Of a stretch of DNA of 64,000 nucleotides, positions 1-11,302 are shown in pieces (within the stretch, counting starts at the first letter, position 1; each line of letters begins with the position of its first letter). Where the stretch lies: positions 124,001 to 188,000 of the forward strand of contig JAACJM010000166.1 in assembly GCA_013368315.1 (NCBI GenBank). The letters run 5' to 3'. Source of the DNA: Tetrapyrgos nigripes. Its lineage: Eukaryota; Basidiomycota; Agaricomycetes; Agaricales; Campanellaceae. Both the position numbers and the translations under genes were made by a program. Under the pieces are notes generated by a model that saw only the letters and a program-made list of their open reading frames with translations, ran no database searches and was not told the DNA's origin.

Positions 1-713
1 AACAATCAGTAGAGGACAATGTGCATACATACAGAAAACTCACCGAAGCGCATATATCCACCTGATTGTTAACGTGAAGAAGGATCCGTTAAAACCAAAA
101 GTTAGGAGTGATTAGATGGATAGAAATGTAGAAACCATTAGCTTGCGAGTCTAATAAGATATAAAGAAACTGGGGGAGAACACACCTAGACCGTCGGCGC
201 AGACAGCTTCCACTTCACCACCTCTAAACATCCCATTCACTTCCAGATCCTAACAAGAGGTCGCTAACCCATCTTCATCCAGGTTGGTCTCCTACTAGTA
301 TAAGATGCTGATGTGTCGACGTGTTTGACGCGTAATAGACTGCTGGAGGCGGCGCGGCATGTAAAACGCGTCGGCGGTGATGTCCATGTGCCATGATGCA
401 GAGATCTGAGCTGCAAAGAGGTGGCGAGGTTGTTGATCAATAGAGGTCGGCAGGGAAGAATAGGGGTCTGTCAGTGTCATCCCGCCATGTTGCTGAGGCT
501 GGAGACACGAAGAACTCACGAGGCCAGCTGTTGATGGATGGACTAGGGGAGGGAGGGAGGGCTGGGTAATAGGAGGGGGCGGGGAGGGGAAGAGGAGGGA
601 CGCGTCGAGGGAAATGGTGGTGGAAGGGAAGAAAGGGATATTCACACGACGGAATAGCGGAACTTCAATTAAGCGGAGTTTAAAATATACTTTAGAGGCG
701 GCACTACTACTAG
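1..713. other. Unassigned sequence
   Basis: No gene is recognised here. A minus-strand open frame at 295-645 (116 codons) is rich in proline, serine and leucine and has no domain, clear start context or splice partners. A G-rich tract on the plus strand near 540-600 explains its Pro/Ser bias, so I do not call it a gene. Confidence 0.3.
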
Positions 714-1361
714 TATTCGTGACCTAGAAGTGACATGGGCCCTAGAAGTGGAAGATTCCAAAGAAATCTGTCCATATCTTTGTTCCTCCCTCATCTCCCT
801 TCATAAAAATTTAAATAGTAGATACTTTCATATATTACCTACATTTCTATGTAACCAGATTTACCAGGTTTGCACTGAGACGTTTGCCATGGGCTGAAAA
901 CGACGAACAAAGTACATTTCCGTGAGCGTGACAGAAGCGAAAGGCTTTCGCATAAGCTATCCCGTCGAGAGAATTTTGTGAAACTTAATATGGTAGTCCC
1001 TACAACTGATTTTATTTGTATCCAGCCTTTTCCTGGGCCAAAACTTAGTGTTGTGCCTTTTTACGCAGCAGACGAGGTGGAAGTGATAGAAAAGTTGCTT
1101 CAAACTCCGCTCGGCGCCTGCTTTTTTGAAAGAGGGTCACACCTGTGACATCTTCCACTTCCCCGCCAATACGCCGTCACAAAACGTCCCTCGTCGGCCC
1201 TCCACGGCTTGTATCCACATCCCTCGGAAAACCTTGCAGATTTGATATAATAAAGGCTTATACCATAGACTTTAGGTGTGTAAATTTTTTGGGACAACGG
1301 TAAAGATTTGCGAAAGTTTTAATTCACCGACATTTTTTCTTCCATTTCTAGGTCACGAATA
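714..1361. mobile_element. Candidate MITE with 16-bp inverted ends
   Basis: The 16-bp end TATTCGTGACCTAGAA at 714-729 is repeated as a perfect reverse complement at 1346-1361. The ends can be read as flanked by or starting with TA, as for Tc1/mariner-type insertions. The interior codes for nothing recognisable. A further copy of an inner motif (CTGAAAACGACGAAC) occurs near 893 and again just outside near 1396, so the true boundary may lie further right. Confidence 0.4.
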
Positions 1362-2241
1362 GTAGCGAAGGACGTCGGTGGAGGGTCTTAGAGACTGAAA
1401 ACGACGAACGAAATGTCAACCACGTCATTGGAGGAACACCAAGTGTCATCAACCAACAAAAGGGAGAGCTTCATGATGTTATGAGAGAGGGAAAAACGAG
1501 ATAGACGCATTAGACCCTTGTAAGTTGACGGATGAAAAAAGCGGCGGCAATATGTGGAAAGAAACGGACAGGGGAAGTCGGGATGTAATTGACATAGCCA
1601 CCTGCAGAAACGCAGTGTAAACAACTCATCCTCAATTCATTTGGCCTCGTAATGAATACTTTACTGCGAGCATCCGTGCGGGCCTTGATGGAGGAACTGG
1701 GGAACGGAGGATTGTTGCCTTTGGTGTTTAGTTGCCATACAGACTCGCACCCAACTCACACCAGGCTTGAACTGGACTTGGGAAACAATGACTAAAGTGA
1801 GAGGACACATAAAGCCATAGAGGTGTAACAGACTACTATTCTGATGCTAAATTACAGTTGTGAACTGGAGTAGATATCTACAATATATATAAAAGAGGGC
1901 AGAATAAGATATTTACCTGGGAGACTTGTGAATGTCAAAGGAAGAGGGAAATAATAAAGTGAGGAAGTGTCCCTTGAGGAGTCATGGAGACATATATGAG
2001 AGTCACAGAGACTGGAGTAAAAAAAAATAGGTATGAAGCCACAGAGGTGTAACAGACTACTATTCTGATGGCCTTAGATACATGCATGAATAGTCATCAT
2101 TCTTATTATTCATAGTAGTAGAAATGTGTGTACTATACAATAAACTAATGAGAACAATGGTTTTGACAAAGAATCAGGGTGTCCGCAGGGGGTGTCCGCA
2201 AATTTCTGATACCCGGTTCTCGACCAGTTCCTTGTCAGTGG
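1362..2241. repeat. Gene-free stretch with a 35-bp direct repeat
   Basis: A 35-bp sequence ending in AACAGACTACTATTCTGATG occurs at 1812-1846 and again, with one mismatch, at 2036-2070, in direct orientation 224 bp apart. No open frame with recognisable coding character lies between. It may be a small tandem duplication or the remains of short LTRs. Confidence 0.45.
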
Positions 2242-4570
2242 TCACTGCTTCCTTATCGGATAGAGAAGCAACTGTCCCTCTGGTGGGACCAGTATGATAT
2301 TTAGCGGGTCCCTAATGCGATATTTGTCGTCCTTGAGACGGGGAGTGGCATTAGTGATCAGGTACAGCACGGCCATCTTAACCGCTGCGATATGTAAGAT
2401 GCCGAGAAAGAAGATTTTGGTCAGTAAACAGCCCCGTTACAGTCCAAACGAATATCGTACCTGCAACGGCTAGAAATCTACCGGGGCACGCCCATCTTTG
2501 TAAGTAGAAGGGGCAGGCAATAAGTAAAGAGACAGTGATTAGTCGTCTAACTCACCGTCCCAGCCCCCAGGGGAAATAGCTATTGCTGACCATGACCGCA
2601 GGCTTTTCCATTCCAACCCAACGATCACCAATAAACTCTTTCGCGTTCTTTCCATGATATTCTTCATTCATATGTGACCGTGTCGCCAACGGTGTAACAA
2701 AAGATCCTGGTGAGGCAGCGTAAAGTTGAGAGAGGCTCCTAGTAGTTTTTCGGAGAGATACGAGAGTCTGGAGTAATACACACCCTTCGGGATAATATAC
2801 CCAGCAAGTGGTACATCTGCAGTTGTCAACCTCGCAGTCAACAATGTATCGCCCTTTGTCCTCATTACTTCCCGAATGAACGAATCAAGATGACGAGCAT
2901 CCTTCAGTGCTGCATAGTTCAAGCATAGATCACCGTCTTCGTCGATTTGGTCTGCCACTTCCTTTCTAAAAGTCTCCAGAAATTGGGGCTGTTTTGCTAG
3001 CTCGAAGAGCACCCACACGATGAGGATGGCTCTAGAGTCAGGTTTCTGTCAGCGCTACTAGTTTATACTCTCTTGATTTCAAGTAAAAGGGAGACTTACG
3101 TCTGATGAACGGACGCAAAAATAAGCCTACATAGAAAGAAGGGAAGCCCAGTTTTGAATGAGCATAGGCTGACGTCGGTGCAAATGGTACTGACCCAAAC
3201 ATGACAACGATCATCCATATTTTATCCAAGAACGGGACGCAGCCGCCGTTTCTCGCTTTGCACTGTTTGGCGAATACGTCAAGAATGGATTCCTGAGCCG
3301 TTAAAAATACAAGTTAAATCGAGGGGCTACCTCATAATATGACACAGTGCTCACAGAATCATTGCTTTCCCTCGAGCCCATCTCTTTAAAAGCAATGTAA
3401 CTGATTCTCAAGTAATGCGGCACAGAGGAAATCGTAATCTTCAACCTAAATTGTATGATGAATACTGAATGCCTGTATGAAGGAACAAAGCGGAGAGATA
3501 CTCACCAAATAAGCCTGAGCCATAGTCCAGGAAAATTTCGTGAGAAGTAGCCCAAGTTTTGAAATCGGTTACCATTTGCAGCTGTAATGTCAACTGCGAC
3601 TTTCTCGACAGCGTGAATTGTTGCTGGTTTTGTGTGTTTCTGAAGAGAAAGATGAAAGGAGATCGTGTAAGTTGTGATAATACGGGGTCGTGTGCTTATA
3701 GTTTAACTGGTGGCTCACCTTCCCAAATATAATTGTCAATATCGATTCAGCCATCATCCGGCGTGCAACGGATTCGAGGTCAACTGGAATGGAATATGAC
3801 TCCCGGCGTTCGGAATTAGATTCCGTTAAGGACGCAATATGATGCTGGAAGATTGGAACGACTAGTTATGCCATTCATGACCGATGCAAATGGAGGAATG
3901 AGATCCCGTTAGCTGTCGTGCAGGTGCGAGACTCAGACTAGGGAAACGTAGACATACGGCTGTCGACTATATGCTCCATTTTAGCTGTGATGCTCTCCTG
4001 AACAATGACGTCGAGTCCCTTTACGAGACTTTGCTGCAGGGACAGTAGGAAGCCGAGATTGAGGTTCTTTATTATGAATTCATGGTAAGTGGTGTAGTAT
4101 AGGGAGGTGCGCAAACCAAAAAACTTACCTGCAGGCTGGCCTGCTCAAAGCTAAACATGGCATCGGCGGTAAGGACATGAGCTGTGACTGAATGGTCTGT
4201 AATGTACTCGAGCTATTACAATGGTAGTATGGGGGCATCAGAGACTCGTATCCGTCCACCTCAAGAATAAGAAACGTACCCGATTGTTCCTAACAACGCC
4301 AACTACAGGCCCGTACTTCTTTATCACCTTCTCATATGCCTGTGCAGGATGGTGGTATATATCTTCTTCCTTTACAGTAAGTATTGAGTTAGATAGACCT
4401 CGTCCAAGACAGCCTGGCAGCACAAACCGAGAGCGCAACAATGGGAGGACGTTTGCCCTCCAGGCCGTGACCGTTGCCCTGTGGACGCGACAGTGTTAGC
4501 GCCAACAATGTTGCTGAAAGTTTAAACCTAGTAGTATTCCACCGACAATGAAGGCATAAAAAGATCGCAT
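2242..4570 (-). CDS. Cytochrome P450 monooxygenase (multi-exon)
   Basis: This is a membrane-bound haem-thiolate monooxygenase of secondary metabolism or xenobiotic oxidation; the substrate cannot be told. Exons I could place, 5' to 3', are 4280-about 4370, 4129-4212, 3958-4033, 3719-3783, 3506-3639, 3355-3445, 3195-3292, 3100-3126, 2784-3031, 2556-2706, 2461-2495 and 2242-2384. From 4212 to the stop they sum to 1152 nt, a whole number of codons. Visible landmarks are an I-helix segment LIFASVHQTA, the K-helix ExxR (EVMR), and the haem loop FPWGLGRWACPGR with the cysteine ligand, split by a 60-bp intron. FASVH in place of AGxDT is common in basidiomycete P450s. One exon is only 27 nt. The N-terminal anchor (start near 4570) is unresolved. 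The haem half looks intact. Confidence 0.85.
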
Positions 4571-4599
4571 CGTGCACTGGCAGAAGGAGAGGGAGGAAA

Positions 4600-4889
4600 G
4601 GCGGCTTCGACCAAGCTTTACATCACCTTTCGCTTTATGTATTAGCAATTGAGAAGACCGAATTTGCATAGCCTTCAAGAAGCTTCGTAGTCAAAGCCGA
4701 GAGCTGGGTGATCGGCTGTTTCCGGAGGCAGTCTCATTCTCCCATCAACCAGGAACGACTGGGAGAATAGTGTGGCTTTGTGAAGAGGGAACACAAGCTA
4801 GGTAAGTATTACGTCCGGCATAATCCACATGTAGCAGTCTTGCAACCTGCCCCCCTCAGTCCCAAAGCGAGGCCTTTACACTTGCCTTC
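4600..4889. other. Intergenic region between divergent genes
   Basis: This is the gap between the putative start of the minus-strand P450 and a plus-strand reading frame. If both are genes, it holds two divergent promoters. I see no convincing TATA box or tandem operator. Confidence 0.35.
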
Positions 4890-5690
4890 ATGGTTGGATA
4901 TGGAAAGGACGATGCCCAATGGAAATATCATACCAATAGGCTCCCGTATTTCTTGAGGATTGGGGGCGAAGATGTTGATTCTATTGTGGACTGCAATGGG
5001 GATGTTGCTCGTCTTGATCCTATGCTGGGACTATTGCCGAACAGCTGCTTTGTCTCGGCTTGTTTTGAGATACGAGGGGACAAAAAGAAGGTTATTGAGG
5101 TCGATTATTTCTCTCCAGAAGATTCTCGAACCGAGGGCGTCGCTACGACAGTGGGTCCTGATTTGGGCTTCTGGGTGCCAAATACGTTCGGATCCTATAA
5201 GCTTCAAGTCGAGAGCATCTATCCATCGCTCCATAATTGGAGCTATATCGATGGCATATCGTGGGTTAACGTTACTGTACCTGACTCAGATTTTCTCGTA
5301 TCGGAGTGCACCATACCGGTGAGGCATAATTTTGGCGATTTGGGGACCAAGAGTGGTTTTGGCCAATTGGAGATCAAGAGACAGAGGAATGAATTGGAAG
5401 CGGACCAAAGGGAGAGGGGCCAACCACTTTTTACATTGCTGCTGGATGTCACCAATCGGTCGCATGGACGCACATTACTTTCGAAGGCGAAAGTGCTTAC
5501 GGTGTCTGGGCCGACCTTCAGTCACGGAAATAGGATCTGTACGATCAGACCTCTGCAACAAGCACAATTTCGCACAACCTAAAGCTGAGAGTCTGGATTG
5601 GACCTGTAACAGTGCTCGGTGGGGTGTCTCATACGCTTCATTTTGAGTGGGTCGAGGACGAGGCAGTGGATGCGAAGATGAAAGGGGGAA
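4890..5690 (+). CDS. Hypothetical protein, interrupted reading frame
   Basis: I do not recognise this protein. The first frame runs uninterrupted from an ATG at 4890 to about 5310 and has ordinary amino-acid composition, with several acidic and aromatic stretches and no signal peptide. After about 5311 the coding character moves between frames (for example AAGCHQSVAWTHITF near 5440-5485, then VLGGVSHTLHFEW near 5610-5650). This suggests one or two introns starting near the GTGAGG at 5319, or frameshifts. The frame runs up to the left end of the inverted-repeat element at 5712, so the 3' end may have been altered by that insertion. A non-coding explanation is possible. Confidence 0.35.
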
Positions 5691-5711
5691 GAGCAGGTGA
5701 GTATGGCGATA

Positions 5712-7117
5712 CATCAGTAAAACGGCAAACCGGCTTTTTGCAACTTTTACGCGACCTTTTCCGATCCGCGCCGTACTTTCAAAACACAGGCCCGATCGCT
5801 TTTGAAAGTTGTCTCCTGCTTTCAAAAGTCGCCGGAAAAGCTGCTGGAAAGGTGAAAGGAAAGCTACCGAATAGCATTAGCCAGAACCAGAAAAGGATGT
5901 GCTCGCATTGCTCACACCGCCCAATAAAATGGATTGAAAAAAGTATGTATTGCATAAACTATCTAGTAGATACATGAACTCGAAGAAAGTACTACTAGTC
6001 TACATGGTGTGCCCTCCGTAACCTTTGCCCCACAACAATCTGGAATAACCACGCCCCCCCGACTCTCCCTGGAAAGTGCCATTTTGTCCTAAGTAAAATG
6101 TCAGCTTCTGTAGCACATGTTGACAGAAGGAGTCACATACCAAGAAAATGAGAACCAACCATGGACAGGGTGATGGCCAATGCATAAACTGACTTTCCAT
6201 CCATGCTCATCAAACGAGCAGAATTAGTGCAGTGTCAATTTCTAAGGGGAAAAATGACGCACCAGAAAAAATGAAGACTATCCTTCCAGCGTCCTCGCAA
6301 TGCAACCAATGGTTTCTGAAGGATAGGCCGGGTAAGACTTCTTGCTGAGCAGAGGAGAAAAATAAGTACCTTGAGGCCATGTCCTCTTATCGTCATCACC
6401 TGGCAAATAGTTCGGGCTGGTATAAAGAACCTGAAATGAGTTGGACAATCCGCTCGTCAGCAGGTTTATAAACACGCGACAAAAAAAACATATTACATGC
6501 CACAGCAGCACTGAGAAAAGTCTTCATGTAAGTAGAAAGGAAGGCGATGAGAGAAAGGTGTATGAGCTTGAGGTGTAGGGGATGGACCAGGGATTGGACA
6601 AGGAAGATGGATGCGCAAGTTTGTCAACCACATGTGATCGTGGATAACTATATAGTTTCAGAGCGGAGTCTGAAATTGCCGATGCTGCGGCCGCGTACTC
6701 AGAAAATTCCAAGTGCGACCAGGCAAACCCTCCTCTCCATGCCAGATTGCTCTATGTAGCCTCTCCTGCAGTCTTCTGACCATGCTGCCTTAAATTATCA
6801 CCAATCTTTGCTTGATCTTTGCACATGCAGCAGCCCTGTAGTGCCCCAGACCTCACGTTGTGTACTACATGTGTTTTGGTATGTACTTTATGTATACTTA
6901 CGGTAAATAAACTTGTAGGTAGAAAAAAGTCCTCCTGCGAAGTTGTCATAAAAGTTGGCAGAAAGTTGTTGAAAAGCTGAAGCTGTCCGGACAAAAGTAA
7001 AAGGCGGGAAAAGCTTTGGTCAGAAAAGCTGATCAAAAGGCTTTACGGTAAAAAGTTACCGAAAGCTCCGAAAAGCCGGGAAAAGTGGGGAAAAGTCGAT
7101 TTGCCGTTTTACTGATG
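5712..7117. mobile_element. Non-autonomous inverted-repeat element with TA target site
   Basis: The 20-bp sequence TACATCAGTAAAACGGCAAA at 5710-5729 is perfectly inverted at 7100-7119, and the outer TA on each side reads as the target duplication of a Tc1/mariner-type insertion. The inverted similarity continues less perfectly inward. Both ends, mainly the right (6950-7100) and also 5750-5860, are packed with degenerate AAAAG/CTTTT motifs, which look like subterminal transposase-binding repeats. No transposase can be read inside, so mobilisation in trans is likely. TIRs and TA are seen; the family assignment is inference. Confidence 0.7.
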
Positions 7118-7119
7118 TA

Positions 7120-8301
7120 GATTGCAAAAATTGTTATATTTACTGGAAACTCGTTGCGTGGTAGCCAACATATGAAGCAAATAGTAATAAGACGGTAGTA
7201 GTAGCATTACTGCCAACGTTTCAGACGTGTACATCGTGCGTGAATGAAGAATTACCCTCTGGAATTCATTCAGTCGTTTTGGGAACGCGAGCCCGCCAAT
7301 CATTGCACTGGGATTGACGTGATTCCAACTGAGTCCTGTCGTTCTTCGCTTCTCTCAACACTGAACAGCTGAGCTCCACAACCCCATTCAAAATCCTCAT
7401 TACTTCCTCATCCGTCTTTTTAGATCCAAGGGCGGGCCGTAAGTTTAAGGTCGGTTTAAAGATGAGTCGTCTTCAGACGAAACGATCGGTCAGTGCTTGG
7501 TGATGAGGATGAGAAGGATGGCGCGAGGATGAAAAATACACTAGGGGATCATGAAGTGGAGTAGAGGGGCCATAAGGAGACTCGGGGCATAATTGAGATG
7601 GTGACTGGTCATTTGAGCGTGTAAGTGAGATTTTATCATGTCCTTGCCTCGGAACTAACGGAGGTTTTAACTCGGTTTCGCAGAAGTTATGAAGAGGGAG
7701 GCCAGAGAATCCGGGACGTTATTGCATGTTTCAAAACGCTGCTGCAGATGTCGCGAGGCTGAGACAAGGGAGACACGGGGAAGAGTCCTGTTGATACTCT
7801 GTCAGTCGGATGAACCTGCAATGAGGGGGAAAAAAGAAAGCAAACGAGGAAATGAAAAGGATAAACGTAAAAACGTACCACGGACATGGTTAACCTCATC
7901 TCCGTCTCCCTCACCCTCGGTTATTTACTACAGAGTCCTTCCCTACCATTGACACTCCTGGGCCTAGCACCACGATGCGTTATCGCCATGGCTGTCTTAT
8001 TGAGTTTCAGCCACTTCTCTACCCTCGCGTCCTCGGAGAGGGTAAACGGCCTTGAGGAGGTTACGACTACGAGAAGTAGCGGTAGCAGTGGACGAGTAGA
8101 CGGAGGCGAAGGTAGAGCCGAGAGGAACGGCTACGTATTACAGTGGTTATGTGAGGTTTGACCCTTCCACTAACAGCAGTAGTCTGTAGGGAAGTTCTCG
8201 GTCAAAGCGGGAGGAACGAGCGGGAGGGGAGCAATGGACAAGGCTGGGCAACCAGTAGGGAGGAGGAACTGGGGAAAGGTGCCACTGCTTCGCATGGCAA
8301 A
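7120..8301. other. Gene-free stretch
   Basis: I see no recognisable gene. The open frames here (for example 7886-8161 plus) are short, have no homologous motif and lack convincing splice structure. A short perfect palindrome-like motif (TCGTCTTCAGACGA) sits near 7468. Confidence 0.3.
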
Positions 8302-8696
8302 TTACGAGGCCCATTATTGAATAAATAAAATGGTTTTGTATGCAGTAAAAAATCAGATAGAGCCCAATATCTCATTGTAACGACACCTTCAATTATAAAT
8401 GACCCTGGATTGGGTGGAGGAAGCCATAGTGATTCAGAGAGCGGCTCTTGGTGACTTTCGACAGCTACTGAGGGAAGGAAAACACGTCTGAAGCTCGTTG
8501 TGGTTGGGCCAGTAGTCGTCGACAGCGGAGGGAAAGGACTTATGATGTACTCACATTGTATCAAGCATCAGTTGAAATGGCAGTGTTCAGGCACTTCGGA
8601 GTGCTGAGGTGGCGTGTAAAAGTTAGAACCCGTGAGAACCTTTGGTACTCAATTGGGGGGTCGACATAAGTTAACTCGGCCTAAAGGGCCTTGTAA
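8302..8696. repeat. Dispersed repeat with GGGCCTYGTAA-type ends
   Basis: This unit begins with TTACGAGGCCC (8302-8312) and ends with GGGCCTTGTAA (8686-8696), near-inverted termini of 11 bp. Other copies of one or both end modules occur near 9400, 10225-10275, 11180-11215 and 16185. It codes for nothing recognised. It may be a MITE-like or SINE-like family. Confidence 0.45.
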
Positions 8697-9116
8697 CAAA
8701 GACTGGTGTTGTGTGAGCTTCTCAGTCAGTGTATGCACTTGGCTTCATGAAGTAGTAGAAAAGTAAAAGGTGATTTGTCAAAGGCGGGAAGGCATGGGTT
8801 CTGGGTGTTGCCTCCTTGCCGTTGTTGGGTAAGTTGAGTGGATCATTGCAAAGTTGCGTGGACAATTGACGAAGGGTAGCAAAACTACAGGTGTCGCACA
8901 AAGAGAAGGGCGGGCGGAGAGTAAGGGAGAGAGGAGAGTCGTGGTTCGGGTCAACAAGAAATATCGGATGTAGCGATGACGTATCAGTTGAGCGTCAGTT
9001 GAAATGTTGGTCATTTCGGAGCGCTGAGGTGGCGTGTAAAACTTAGAACCTGTGGAAAAATCTGCTACTCAATTGCGAGGTCGACATAAGTTAACTCGGC
9101 CTAAAGGGCCTCGTAA
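8696..9116 (+). repeat. 420-bp dispersed repeat, copy 1
   Basis: This block is near-identical to 17207-17634 in the same orientation, starting at ACAAAGACTG and ending at GGGCCTCGTAA. Its 3' part (AACTTAGAACC, then GTCGACATAAGTTAACTCGG) is also present at 8600-8696, so the unit sits next to a partial copy of itself. A GTGGTTCGGGTC motif near 8942 vaguely resembles a Pol III B box, but no A box is clear. Confidence 0.7.
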
Positions 9117-10447
9117 TATATTTCGTGAGACTTTTTTCAGTGGGGAGGAGGGTTGTCAATGACGATGATGCATGATGCCTAATGCCTTTGGATCCAAATA
9201 TAGGCAAATATGGTGCAAAGGCCATCTTGCCGCTCAGGCACCACGCAGTCTGAAAGTGCACTGTATATGCATATGATGAACAGCGTGCCAGCGCTGATGG
9301 CGGAGATTCTTATGTGGCTGGCAGCCGTTATTTCTGAAATCTAACCAAGTACTTTCTCTACCAAAACTTGACTGGGGCAAAGGGCCATCGCTTCACGTGG
9401 CAAATTATGAGGCCCTTTCACATACTGCATTTAATCAGCTAGTTGGACATCAATCTGTAATCGGGTCCTGGCGCACTCAAACTTATGTCTTTTTCCTTCC
9501 CCCTGGTATCGTCGTGAAGCTGCTTTTGATAGCTTTCTACTGGTGTAATTTTTGTGTCTGTACATAGACTAGGTATAGAGATATGAATATTTTACAGTGG
9601 ACAGCTCACTGTCCATATTCGCACCGCAGTTGGACACTTGATGTCCGAGATGGCCTCCAGAGCTATCTGGCTCAAGAAAAGGAGCCTAAGGCTTTAAACC
9701 ACCTCTATCAAGCTGACAATAAAGGTAGAAGAGCTTAAAATACACATAGGTGCTGGCCCTCACACACAAGCTGGGCAACCAGGTTGAGGTCCGCTTTTTG
9801 AGCACTTTCCATACAAATCAGGATTATACTTCACAGAGACAGTCCACAGAAGTGGTGTTTTACATAGTTGGATAGCAAGCATGTTTAGCTTCACAACAAG
9901 ACCAAAATCGCCAGGAAAAACGCAAAAAACAAAGGAGGTAGATGTTTTGTCCAACTTCCCTGCGTGTCCAACTAGCTGATCACATGCAGTAGTCCAACTC
10001 AGGTTATGCAGAAGGGAGGAGAATCAGTGCAGAGCGAGAGGAAGAAGGGCGTTAAGCAGACCGATTTGACACACTAGCATGATGTTGTGGTTATTGATGT
10101 CAACAGTCCTTGGATCTGGTCCAGACTCGTCTGGACATTCCGGTTGTCGGGAAGGGCAAAGACTGGCTGTGGCAATGAAAAGGGGTGGGAGTTTGAGGTT
10201 GTGGTAAAAATTTCAAGGTCGACATAAGTTAACTGGAGTAAAAAGCCATCACTTCGCGTGACAAGCTACAAGGCCTGTTCAATAAAGCCAAAATTTTACT
10301 CCTATATTGACTACACTGCAGCTGCTGAGAGAAAGAGAGCTAAAACAACAAAAGAGGATTTGAAGACAAGAATTACGAGGTTTGTACTCGATGCGAATGC
10401 AAGCTTGAGGAGTGGAGGAATAGGGCGGTGGACATTGTCGACGCTGG
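9117..10447. other. Gene-free stretch with repeat fragments
   Basis: No gene is recognised. End modules of the GGGCCTCGTAA family recur near 9373-9420 (GTGGCAAATTATGAGGCCC) and 10218-10275. A short duplicated phrase about a sequence starting AGCTAGTTGGAC occurs near 9440 and, inverted, near 9970, hinting at another small inverted-repeat element (about 9430-9980). Confidence 0.35.
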
Positions 10448-10452
10448 CAGTG

Positions 10453-10968
10453 TGTCACGAATCGCTCCCCGCCTATTCATTTCCTTTCTATTCTTTTCCC
10501 TTTACTATTTACTTCTCGCTCTAACTCCATAAACATCAACCATTTCTCATCATTGTCTATAGTTACCATCTCGTTAGATCTATGACTCACACTCTTATCT
10601 CCTCCGATTCCTATCTCCATGGACATTCTCACTGTCGATCAGTCCGCATGATCCACTACTTTCATCTATCCATACTTGACTTATTATTCTCTCACCTTTG
10701 ACATGTCCCCATGATGCCGTCTATTACTACTTGCTTTTTCCCATCTGTTCATATTTTACTTATATACTTGTGATTCTTGTAACCTATCCCTTAGTTCGTT
10801 CACTTCGTCTCCGCTCCGTACTTTTACTACGCAGTGTAGAGCCTAGTCAGCTTACTTTCTTTCTATCTCTCTATCTCTCTATCTCTCTTGATCAATCTAT
10901 TCTCTTGTAACCGGTTTTCTCGTATTGTGTGACTTGGGTGGTTATCGAGTGTACCGACAACCTTGACA
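10453..10968 (+). mobile_element. Solo LTR of a Ty3/gypsy element
   Basis: A 516-bp segment starts TGTCACGAATCGC and ends AACCTTGACA, with inverted TGTCA/TGACA termini. It is flanked on both sides by CAGTG (10448-10452 and 10969-10973), a 5-bp target-site duplication. It aligns end to end with the 5' LTR at 45357-45826. No internal retroelement sequence is attached, so it is a solo LTR left by recombination between two LTRs. Sequence and duplication are seen directly. Confidence 0.9.
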
Positions 10969-10973
10969 CAGTG

Positions 10974-11302
10974 AAAACAAGAGAGTCGACACGTTGCCAG
11001 CTGGCATGACGTTTGCATGACATTATGGTTGTCGACAGAAAGGCCTCGCATTGATCTGAGGAAGCCGTGAACAACATCATGGGTCTTTGATGGGTCTCGA
11101 CCGTGATTCCAGATGAGCGCCTAATGAGCGCCAACGAACAGGGGTGGGAGTTTGAACCTGTGGAAAAGATCTGGGAGGTCACTACGACATAAATTAACTC
11201 AGCCTAAAGGCCTCGTAACCAAATGGCAAAACCTATATCTACATGTTCCTTCGTTATTGAATGCGATAACTGCAAGCTCCTTCATTGTCCCCCAAGAATT
11301 CA
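10974..11302. other. Gene-free spacer downstream of GNAT gene
   Basis: This lies 3' of the minus-strand GNAT gene. It holds another end module of the dispersed family (ACATAAATTAACTCAGCCTAAAGGCCTCGTAAC near 11190-11221, given here only as a location). No gene is seen. Confidence 0.35.

Noticed and set aside
3784..3957. Alternative P450 exon starting at 3844
   Set aside because: It breaks the reading frame; using the acceptor at 3784 keeps the exons divisible by three.
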